Origin: Symsagittifera roscoffensis
Lineage: Eukaryota; Xenacoelomorpha; Acoela; Convolutidae
Direction: 5' to 3'
Assembly (NCBI RefSeq): GCF_963678635.1
Contig: NC_087063.1
Coordinates: forward strand, 74,109,617-74,173,616
Length of the DNA stretch: 64,000 nt
Shown: positions 38,101 through 50,100 of the stretch, one piece after another
How positions within the stretch are numbered: the first letter of the stretch is position 1
How the letters are laid out: every line of letters begins with the position of its first letter
The notes under the pieces: generated by a model
What the model saw: only the letters and a program-made list of their open reading frames with translations
The model's database searches: none
What the model was told of the DNA's origin: nothing
Translations under genes and position numbers: made by a program

Positions 38101-41100
38101 CAAAGACGACTGCAAGCATTCTAGATTATAGTTTTAGTCTTTTTGAATTTTGACCGTGCTTCAGTATCGGACTTGTCCCCTTCTGAGCTGGACTTCTTCA
38201 TCCAGTCTCTGATTGGACTGGGAAGGATCTACGGAGTGAGACAGCAGAGGACAGAACAGGCACTGCACCTCATGCGGGCACTCAACGCACTCCAGAAACA
38301 CCCTCTCTTCAACCACAGGTGAAGGAAAAGAACTGATAACTTATGATACAATTGGTGCATGTTGAAAGCAACATATATGAAAAATATGAAAAAGACTGTT
38401 TGCATGTTCCATAATTTTTTTATATGACTAAAATTACTATTGAACAAACGACCATGCGTTTTCTGAACTTCACCGAAGAGGGTGTTTTTTGATGTATCGT
38501 TTTTTTTTTCGGGCATCCAACTATTCTACTTAAGATATGGTACAATAATCTGACGAAACTCAATGAAATGGGTATTCTATTCTTTGTGTTAGGAAAATAG
38601 TGCATCTTTAGGTGCAACTGTTGGTACTGTACTGGCTGAAACACGGTTTTTGCATGAATGGACTCAGATTGTGAAAGTTATTCAAACTCATTTTTGAAAA
38701 CTTGGAAACCGTAAAAATGGGAAGCCTTAGCCAAAAACATTATTTTGAATATAGTTGTTTGGGGCGAAATTTTGAAGAAAAAATAATGAAAGGAATTTTT
38801 GACTGTTCGCATGTCTAAGTATGTGATTGTTTAGTGACCACAAGTACAACACGGACAACTTCTGGGATGTAGACTCTAGAGTGAGACTGGACATGAAGCT
38901 GTGGATGAATATCCGGCTGGAGTTGACCTCTGCTCTGTTGGAGGAAGTGAGGGAGATGGGTGCTATTGGAGGTACGTCGACACATCTTGTAACTTATTTT
39001 TAGTAGGTATCGTTTAGCCGAAAAAAGGCCAGCATATTACGATAATCTAGAGAAAAGAGACGCTAAAGTGCCCGTAAAATTGTCAGAACAACCTTGAATA
39101 AATCTGAGTTTGAAGGTCTGCTCTGCTATTTTTTCAATTGGTTCAAAAAGTACTATAAATTTAAAGTGAGAAATTCGATTATTTTTTCCTTTTAATTGTT
39201 TAAAAGGCAATTGCTCTCTTGTTTCATTAAGTAAGAAACTCCTTAAGTGTAAAAAACAGAAGTTGTTGTCACTTATATAGGTCGCGATGGTTTTTTTGTT
39301 GTTGTTTTTTTTTCAGGAAAAAAAATTTGTCCAAATTTGACTTTTAGCTGTTTGAGTTTTGATTTGTTTTTGCATTGAGTTCATTTTTCTTTTGTTGAAA
39401 TGAAGGCAATCTCCCCTATCGAAGAGCAAAAGTGTAAAGATTACGAAGTTCTTGATCTATTTTTCTCTTAATGGGATAACTTTGAAAAAGTGTCAATCAT
39501 TAACAATTATCAAAATTCCCATAACTTTAACGTGATATGATCTCTTTTTTCTCATCTTTTTAAATCTCAGACCAAAGAATTCAGATTGGGACTTTTTTTT
39601 ATCAAAAATTAAGTGGTTAAAATTGTCCACATGAGTTGTGTGGGCCTCGAACCTCCGACCGTTTGACTGACAGTCGGAAATAATACCATTTTGCCACTGC
39701 TCCCCTAATTTGTTTTTTTTGTGTGTGTGTATATTTGTAGGCGAAGTGTGGATAAATGAATTGGGTGGGCCTGGAACCACTTATTTTTGATGCCAACTTT
39801 TGGCTACCAATTTGCCACTGATCCTGTAGTTTGTATTTTTGTGCGTTTGTAGGCGAAGTGTGGATAGATGAGCTGGGCGGGTGTCGGATGCACTGTGCGG
39901 AGGGAGTGATGGAGGCGGAGAAATATGAGGACAACAGTCTCACTGCTCAGTATCTCTACTTGGCCACACTATTAGATCTGAAAGAAGGAAAACCCATTCC
40001 CAACATCATGGAGAACCTATTGGTGAGTACACATTAGAATAGACAACAAGTTGAAAAGAGTTGTTGCATTATTTCAAAAAAGCTTAAAGTGAAGACGACA
40101 AACACTTTCTTTATATGTTTTGGGAGTTTTTTCTCTTCCTATGAAATCCAGCCAATTTTGGCGATATGTTTTTACATAAATATTTTTTTGAAACAACGTC
40201 TGAATTTTTTATTGTTTCGCAAGACTTAAAATCCTTTCAAATAAGAAAAAATTATTTCAAAAAGTTAATTTGGAACTTAATTTTCCTTAGTTCTCGGTTA
40301 ATTGATTAAATATTAACTCCGGCGATTGTATCTGGTTGGATTTTATACATGGGGATTTTTTCCTAGAGGATTTAGTAAGCGAGAGAATTGATCTTCTTAA
40401 GCATTTTTTTTTGCAGGACTGCATCAGTGCATTTGGCCAACGTGTCTCCTCAGTGTTCGAATATCGCATCTTCATCTGTGCCAAAGTACTCCATGGAGAC
40501 TTGCAGGCACTCGACTGGTTCCAGAAGACAGGTTACTGAACCGAAATTTACCTTTTTAAATTCCTTTTCTGACTCGTATCGATGACGAATCCCGAGAAAA
40601 CATTAGATTTAACTCGGAATCATTAATTATGATATTTTTATCAACTAGGAAAAGAAAATCTGTGCATATGAATTTTAGTAATGGTTGCTTATGCAGTTGT
40701 TTCCCATTTTTTCCTTATTTTAATTGTCTGCAAATTTTCACGACCTTCATGAGGTGCAGATTTTTATTTATAAAACATTATTCTTGACATCTTTCTCAAC
40801 AACAAAAAGATTTTTATGTTTAGCCTTAATGATGTGGATTCTAAAGGGAAATACAAGTTTCGCCTATATTGAATTATTTGTATGCTTTGTTGCGTAGATG
40901 ACTCACTGGAGAACGAGAGGATGGCGCAGAAGATCTACAACACCTATGCGGAGGCCCTGCAGTTTGCGGTGGAGCTTGGCTTCAAGTACGGGGAGGTGAT
41001 GGTGAAGAGGAGAGAGGATGAGTCATACTCCACTATACAGGCGAGTGGTGTACAGTTTGCAAACAAAGCATTTCGAATGCGTCTATGAGAATAAAAAAAA

Positions 41101-44100
41101 TAAAATATACCAAAGAGACATGAGAATATAAATATAAAAGATATAAAATATAAAAGAGAACTTTTTGTTCTGATTTTTTTTTTCACTTTAGAATTTTGGT
41201 TGTTTCTTTCAGTTACTGAGAGAAGATTGAAGTGGTTATGGGGACCAGTTAATTGTATATGAAACTATGAACAAAAACAACAACAATGGGATGGGAAATT
41301 TAGCTTATTATTTTCGGTCTGAAAAATCCATAGCCTGAAAAAAAACGTTAAAAGTTTTTCTTGACAAAGTCTAGGCAGTTTGTAAGAATTTGAAAAACGG
41401 CTGAAAATGTTTTAATATGATCCCCGAATAAGTTTTCTTTAGAATAGTCAAAATCGGCTGGAAAAGCAACACCCTACTCCATAGTTTCTTCTCACTTCGT
41501 AAAGTGGTTGAAACAATGATGTGTCATAAAGGCTGGCTAATGAAACCTAATTTTTCTAAAATTGTACGTTCTCTTAAATATTAAACTTTAGTTTTTAAAT
41601 GGTAATTTTGTTGCTAATTGAAACAAATTAGGCAAAGTTTGTAATTTTGCGCCGAACAGTCAGTTTTACTTTCAAGATGCGCAATGGTAGGCTTCAACAT
41701 CGCTAATTCTTTCCTCAGATCTTTCAATCGCTAGCAGTCTTAGTTCTTAAGAATTTCGCATTTTTTGGCTGATTATCTTTTTTTTTGCATTTTACTTGAC
41801 TAATTCGTTTCATGACGCTTAACTCTATTTCAACCTATACTATCTTACACTATGTTTCACTTTACCGCAAACCAATTTACCCAATAATCTATAATTAAAG
41901 CATGAGAACTTATCCCATTTCTTTGAAGAATCCGAAACCGAATATATCCGAACAGATCAAATGAGAAAAACCGAATGAGTTCAAAGCATGAACGAACCAT
42001 AAAAATAACCTGATTATATCGTTTCGCCATTCTTGGTTTCTTGCTTTTTCGTGAACTCATTTTCTTCCATGATAAGCGTTTTGCGATTTTGTTGTGTTAT
42101 GCATCCCCGTGTCATTTGGCTTATAGTGTATACTTTGCTATAAATAAATTGATGCGAGTCTGGTGTTCATTTCTATTTTAATTACTGTTGTTGGGGGTTA
42201 AAACCTGCTAATTGTGTTAAAAGCTACTTTTTCGGTCGACAAAATTTGAGTCTACATCGTAAAACTCAAATGAACTAACACTTTCATGCATGTCCCTAAC
42301 ACCTAGTGTGATAAAGGATAAAATTTATTTGTGGAGTAATTTGTCATGGGTAATTTGGCCTACGTTAAATTGTTATCGACGATGAAATGGTATGGGGTAA
42401 AATGGCAGAGGGTAAATTATCCTGCTACCGGTTAACCTACTACGTTTTTATCTATAGAATATTTGATCCCTCTTTCACAATAGTGGCGTTGAGTTTTCTG
42501 AGTTAACTGTTATTTTCCTTGTTAATCTTGGATCTTTGAAGCTCAGAGATTTTCAGTTTATAAAGTCTCAATGAACGTAGTGAAGTAACTTTTATAAAAC
42601 GTGTTGGTTTTTTTTCAGGTTTTTGTTAAAGTTTGTTCAAACCAAATTTAGTCTTTTGCGGTTTGACTTTCGAGTTATTTTTGAATTCAATTCATGTTTC
42701 TTGGCTAAAAGGAAAGCAAATACGCTCTTCAGTTACCAATGCTGAATTGACGCAAAATCTATTATCAAAAAGTGGATTTTCATTATTAAATTTTCCAGCG
42801 GAAAAAGTCCTTTTTGATCTATTTTCCCAAATTTGGATAATTTTATTGTAATCCGCCGTCAACAAAATTTTTTCTGGAAATTTATGGAGCTTTAAGACCA
42901 TATAATTTTTCTCTGAATTTTGAACATTTTTTTGTTCCGACTTTCGATACGAAAGTGACGGAATATTTGTGCTCGGGTGGGTTTTTTTTTCTTCAGACAA
43001 ATTTCGACTTTTTAACTAGCCATTTTTGACGGAATTTTTTTTAATCGTTCAAAAGGTATTGTCCTGAGCTTAAATTTGAAAAGATATTTCACCTGTGATC
43101 ATTTTTCATAAAGTTATGGTGGTTTAAAGATTGGCATGTGGGACAATTAACGCGCGATATATTCCGCGCTTTTAACGCGTAATCGAATATTTAATCCGTT
43201 CTAGAAATCATTCCAAATTGGTTGAATTAAACTTATTTGCCATAATTGATTGTTACTAGCAGCAAAATCTATTCTTTTGTACTTTATATGAGGTGCGGGG
43301 GGATGATTTTCAGAAAAAATTTCAATTTTCAGAAAAAAAAATTACGTTTTATTATTTTACGTTTAAAATTACGTTTAAAATTCATTTTGTTTTATTACAT
43401 TCAATTTTTTTTATGTTATTAATGCTCCATAAACTTTAAAAGGCAGTCGGAACATTCAGGGCTTCGCCCTGATACGAGCAGTCTTGTTTTCTTCAAAAAC
43501 CAAGTCATTTTGTTTGAGTTTTCTTGCGTTCAATGACACTTTTCCATTGTCTGTTGGGTACATGTTTCTGTGCTCTTTGTAAGTGTTACGAAGCTCTGCT
43601 TTGGTCTGTGTTTTAACTGATAAACTTCTAAATGTAATGACTCTAAATTACTGAATGAAAATTTTCAGCTATTTTTCTTCTGAAACTTGATTTATTTTTC
43701 TAAATCATGATCTATAAAACTAGGCAAAATTTACCAAATGCTTGTCAAAAAATTGCAAGCAACTGCTGATGGACCAATGTTGTGGCCGTCAGATAGCTAA
43801 ATTGTTAATCAGTAGTGTCAGAGCAATAATCATAACTGTTTCAGGCCCCTATCAAGAACCTCTTCTCGACCACTTATCTGCCACTGCTGGCTCATATCAA
43901 ACTCAGACTAGGCCACTGTCTCTGCAGAATGTCTGTCAACTACGACTCCGCAAGGTATTCCAACGTGTTGCTTTTCTCACAGGCGAAGGACACCTAATCA
44001 ATACCCTTTAAGCTGTCCATCGAACTTATGGTTTATTAGTTCTGATTGGTTGCCAAAAAATTCGCACATCAGGGACCCCCCATCATTCCATTGCACTTAA

Positions 44101-47100
44101 AACACATTGAAGATTCGATTGCTATGCAACACTTTTCTGCCTATTGTCTCGCACCAATCAGGTTTTTTGTGAAAAAATACTTTTTTTCCTGAGAGTTGTT
44201 AGTTTTATTATAAGTACTTCATCATCTACGCGTTTGTTTCTTGGCTCTTTTTTCGTTTGCCCCACCTCACACGATCATCATTTTCATGATGTAAAGTGGT
44301 TTATAAGTGGTTTTATAAGGTAAAGTGTGAAGATCAAATAGGTATCAAGACCTAACTGACAATCTTTTGTATTATAAAAACTTGTTTGTAGGGAATCCGA
44401 GAAGAAGATTTCGACTCTGACTCATTCACTTCGTCTATTCTCCACTGCCCTGTCCATCTCGCGGGCTATGAGTCAGCAACAACCCAGTCTAGAGGCGGAG
44501 ATCCTGTTCCAGGTAAATTTTTAGATCAATTCGCCTTAGTTCAATCTTGCTCATCATTCAATGTAACATTAATGCCATGATCAATAATTGTTCCAAATGT
44601 TTTACAAATCACTAATCGTTCCAAACTTTTCGAAAACTATTACAACTAATCGAATATTTTTTGTCAAGGGGCTCAAAATGAAAAGATCTTTTTTATAAAG
44701 CCGTTAACAAAAGTCGCATTGTTTATCATCTTTTTTTACCACGTGGTTGGAACGATCATTTTTACATTGCGGAAGCGTAAGCGGCGCGTAGTGTTACATA
44801 CTTAGATACATCGTGTTGTCTATTACTACCAAGAATCCGGTGGCAACCGATAAATTAAGAATCCAGTGAAATTTCTACACCCAAAATTCATTTTTTGCTA
44901 TGATTCATTCCAATATCTGTTCGTTTTTCCAGAAGGGGAGGGCTCTGAGACAGCTGTTCGTGATGGGCCAGGTGGATCCGAGGAGTGTGGTCATCCCTCT
45001 CAAAGAGGCCATTCTAGTCTCTCAAGAATTCAATCACGACTTAGGGTCAGGCGCAATTGCTACACCCAAAAAATCATAACATTCAACATGCATCTTTTCG
45101 CGAAGTCTTAGGAGTTTTCAACTTGATTTCTGTGCAATGAAATCAGAACCATTGAAGCAACATCACCTTTGCTTATATCATTATTAATCTTTGATTTAAT
45201 CTGTGATCGCATTAAAAAAGATTTTATATGTGGGTTATATAAAATTAATCGGTTGCTGAGTTTATAACTTCCTGTTTTCAATTAAAGTGCCGTTGAAATG
45301 AAAGTTTGCTTGTTTTTTTTTAAGCATTTTGTATTAGAATCGTATCCCAATTTCACGATTGAACCGGTTGTACTATAAAATTTACAAAGTTCATCCGGTT
45401 TCCTAACTTTTTACTCCAAAAAGAATCAATAAAAATAAACATTTTTTACTCTAAAATATATTTTTTTGTGGCACAGTTTTTTTCATAATCATAGTTTTTC
45501 TATTATAATTAATAGTTTTCTATAATATGAATTTTTTGAACGTTTGCAGACTGATGCGCCAGGCTTATCTGGAGATGGCGATGACCTTCATGGGTGCGAT
45601 TGGAACCCCAGGAGTGCCCCTGCCGCCTGGAACAGAAGCGAAGACACCCGACAACCCCCTCTACAGAGAGACCACGGTGGAGAAGAGGGAGCGGGAGAGC
45701 AAGAAAGACCCCTCCCCGCCCTCCAAAAAGGCCACCAAGGTGGGGGAACTACATCTTAGCTATTAGTCATGACCAATTAATTATTTCGATGGATACCTGT
45801 TTTATCAAGGTTTAATAATTATTATATCTGTCAAATTTGGCTCTATTATGTATCAAATTATTCAGAGTATATAAAATTCTGTAGTGCGTGGTGAAAAAAT
45901 CACCACTTATCGATAATGTCTCGTAAACAGCTTTTTTTGATATCGCGTGTAATTCTCTATAATATTTCTCAAGTTATGACCTTTTATTCGATGATTGATT
46001 GTTTTACAGGAAAACTTGATTCAGACACCCGAGGTAACTTTGTGTAGATTGTTCTTGTATCGATACATTTTATGTAGCCGTACAATAACGCAAGTAGGTG
46101 TATTTATTCCTAGTTTTTCTTGTGAAAAATTCTTAGACGCTACGTTTTTCTGCGAAACACTTCGTCTTAATTTAGCTAATCAATTGATTAATTTCAGCCG
46201 CTGCTGCGCGTTGATTCAAATGTCTCCACGAAAAGCGACGCGACACCCAGAGTACTTATTCATCCTTTATGATATGCGGCCTTTAATCTGAACTAATTCA
46301 TTTTTTGTGCCTCATTATGTAAGATAAATGTCAACTTTTGTACTTTAAGTGAAACCCTTTTACAATGTACAATTTTGCCTTATTTTTCATGTCGCTTTGT
46401 TGCGGTGACTCGACTTTTTTTAAGTTCATTTTCAATGAGAAGACCAACTTCATCTGAAAAATGTCATCTCAAATTTCAATTAGTTTTTTGACCATAAAAG
46501 TTGATTTTAAAAATGTAGCATTCCAAGCAGGGGTGGATTTTTTTTTTGGGGGGGGGGGGGGCGTACGCCCTCCCTCAAGGATTCGACCCCCTACCGACCC
46601 AAAGGGTCCCCCTTTCTACTATTTTGACATGCCCATTTTTGGCTGACGGACCCTAAAATTTTTCTAAAAGGCGCTTTGGGTGCCAATATATACTAATTTT
46701 TATGGGGGAGTGCGCGCCGAAAAACCGCGATTTTTTGGTATACATTTTCCAAAAAGTGTCTAAAAACGCTTTTTTTTGGCCAGCTTTTTTTAAAATTTAG
46801 CCTGCGGGAAAATCCGCCTTCCCCCTCGAGAAAATCCTAGATCCGCCCCTGATTCCAAGAGGCAATATTCATTAGGACTATTAAGGCTCATTTTTGTGCA
46901 TCATCATTTCAAATAGTTGCAATTTTTGCTTCAAATTATAAGTCATTTGATATGAAAATTCCAAGATTTCATCATCGAGATTTACAGTCGATTTGTGGCT
47001 TTGGCGGCTTTATTTAATCTCCAAAATGATTTTTTTTCTTAAAAATTGGTTAAATGTTTAGTCGAAGAAGCAGCCGAAGAAGACGGCGGCCGATTTGAAG

Positions 47101-50100
47101 AGAGAGAAGGAGGAGAGGGAGGCTCAGAGGGAGGTGGAGGTGGAGCGGAAGGCCGCCTGGGGAGCAGTGAAGGGGGCTGCACTAGTCGCACTGGCACAAC
47201 AGAATCTCTTCATGCTTCCGGCCGAAGAGGAGGTAACAATATTAGCAATGGATTATAAGCCACCCCTTCTACATCTGTTTCCACTTTTTCTTGTAGTTAT
47301 TTTCGAAATCTTGACAGAAAAACGTTTTTTTTTTTTCCACCACTGGCAAGTTAAATTTTTGTACGCATTTGCCGATTTTGAGCAATTTTTCATCTTTAAA
47401 ATCATTTTTGTGCATTTTACAATCTGAAAAAAAATTAAGTAGGTTTATTGTGTGTTTTTTTTTCTGCAGGTGCTGAACAATCCCCTGAAAGATGACAAGA
47501 GAGGGAAATTGCCCTCGTTCTGTCTGGACGATCTGGCCAAGTCACACGGATACAGAGACGTGGATGTGAAACGTTTGTTCAAACGCTTTGATCAATTTAG
47601 GAAACACTGTTTAGTCGAGGAAATTTTAGGCGCCCTTAAGAATGATTTAAGAATGTAGATAAAATAGATATAATCAATCAATGTAAGCCTTTTTTGCGAA
47701 GCAGTCAAATTTTTCGTTGTTTTTCTGCCAAAGCTCAATAAATTGTTTGGTTTCCGAACTTTTGAATCTTAAAATGATATTTGCAGTTGTTATTTTGCTT
47801 GAAAATGAATATTTTTGTTTATAATTTTCGTTCGACGTTTTGAACCTTGGTATGAATTTTCTAGTTGCGGGCAAGTCACGTGGGGACATGACGAGTATGG
47901 AGCTGATCTACGGGGAGCAGTTCCCGGACCCCCCTCCCACAGTGGAGAGCCACATCAGCTGGGTGCACGTGTTGGGCTACTCTGCACTGCTTGAGAGACT
48001 GGGGGGCATGCTGACATTCGTGAGGCCAGGCACCATCGAACCACAGGCGAAGAAGCCAAATTTAAATACTATTGTATAGAGGTTTTTAATTACAAACGAC
48101 AAGTTATAGAAATGCTACAAGATTTTTTAAGAATGGTTAAATGATGGTTTTGCTCGTTAATTTAGTCTGAATAAAATTACATAATAAGACTTTGTGAAAT
48201 TCTGATGTTTTTTGAAATGTTTCGAACTTCTGCAGCTTTTAAAGGAAATCTCCTCGCAACTCTTAAGCTGTTTTTATCATCTTTTTTTGTTTCAATGAAA
48301 CATTGGATTACGAACGTGTTAAAAAGCAGTCTTTTAAAATTTTCTTTTAAAATTTTCTGATTTGGTTTTCAGGAGACTTCCAGCCACATATCGGAGGCGA
48401 CCTTCGCCTACTACGAGCACCCAATGATAGAAGTGGGACTTCAGCAGACCTTCCTGCGAACTCCTGTCTTCGGAGTGAACATGAACCTCCGATACTCTGC
48501 CATGCACGAGTACCTCAAGACTAATCTGCCTACTTATGCCAATACATGTGTGGCTCCTTGTCCCCCAGACTACTTGACGCCCCCGCCAAAAACTGGTACA
48601 ATTTAGATTTACTTTTGATTCATGTCTTACAATCGTGTTTTTTTTTAAATCAAAATGAGTACTTTTAAATGATTACTCTTTGTAAGTATATGGTTTCGCA
48701 TTGTTGTTCCGACCGTTTGAAAAATGGGGAGGAACTTTGTATTTGGGTGTGTTTTAGTTTTTTCTTTTTAATTTCCACGCAAACTCAGGTACCACAAATA
48801 ATAATCGGACTGAATTGAGTGATATATCATATTAAAGCCCATTTAGTCATGATTAGAAGCACATTAAAAATATTCGAAAAAATTTCCCAGTGTCGAGAAA
48901 AACCAGTTTGAAATTTTTTGAAAAACCAAGCAAGCAGGCTTAAAACAGCTGAATTATGCCTAATTTCAGACCTTAAAACTTAATTTTAAGCAAGTAGAAC
49001 TAGTTTTTGAAGTTTTTTTAAGCTTCATTTAGGGAATTAAAAACTTCAAAAAATTCAAAAGTTTTCTACAATTTTTTTTAAAAAAATGTCATATTTGCCT
49101 ATATTACTATGACTGTCTATTATGCCTAAATTATATTTGTACATCAGATCCTTTTATCTGACCAAGCAGAAAAACTACACTAATTTGAAAAAAAAAATTA
49201 CTAAACCGCAGTTTTCTAAGAACATGGTCGGAACATTCTGTGCTACTTGCACAGTAACCGGCTGTCCTTGTTCCCATTAGTTTTTTGGCTTATTCAGATT
49301 TTAAAAAATTATTTTCAATATGAACTTCTTCAAAAAAAAATTGTGAGAAGAAGTTGAATACCAAAAACTTTCCCGCAATTATCACAATCAAAGTTAAAAG
49401 ATTTATAAGATTCATGGTTCCCAATACTATTTATGAAGTGGTATAAACTACTTATTAGATAAATAATTACTGACTGATGACACCTCATCAAAACTTAATT
49501 AGGGTACAAAAGTTATATTGATAAATACTGCAGTCGCGTTTTTTAGAAATAACTTTGAGCATCTACAATCACAACTATGACGACCAATTGCACCGAGTTA
49601 TTGCAAATGAGGACAAGGCCGACTCGAGTTCCAAGAATCCAGCGACGTCAACAGACAAAGCGGGTGCGTGGAATGCTTCATGTTTTGCATTTCAAAATAA
49701 ATGGCTAATCTGCGATACTTATTTGTCGAATCTCCGCTACGCAAATCTTATTCTTCGTAACTTAACTTCTTAAGATATCGACCCCAAACTAAGAGAAGGC
49801 TTTAAGGAACCCAACAAAAGTTGTATTTCATCAACAATACACTAGAAATGTAAGAGGAAAAAAACACTCCCAAAGCAAAAGTTTCCATTCATAATTAGAT
49901 TATCAATATTTTAAGCCGATTTTGCAGTTAAAAGCAACTTTATGCTCCTTATGACATGGTTTTAGTCAGAAGTAACTAGAGGCTGCAAAATCTTTGATAG
50001 TTTTGAACAAACCCAGGGGCGGATCTAGGATTTTCTCGAGGGGAATCTAGGATTTTCAAAAGGTTTTCGAAAATTTTGTCTACCTTTTCTTAGGTAGACC

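Larger units (their letters stand above)
34774..38164 (+). other. Intron 24, repeat-rich
   Basis: Holds a B fragment (34853-35070), a hAT-MITE fragment (about 35155-35400), a C tail (36418-36473), a tRNA-like element (36811-36884) and a B copy interrupted by a C element (36940-38051). Confidence 0.6.
41041..43844 (+). other. Intron 29 (GC-AG)
   Basis: 2.8 kb. Starts GCGAGT and ends TTTCAG. Contains the intronic AATAAA pair, plain AT-rich sequence to about 42565, then a B element carrying a nested C element. Confidence 0.6.

Noticed and set aside
43742-44011. Longer open frame over exon 30
   Set aside because: Its frame gives a Gln/Thr/Ser-rich sequence that does not continue into exon 31, whereas the phase-0 frame gives a family-like helix and fits both neighbours.
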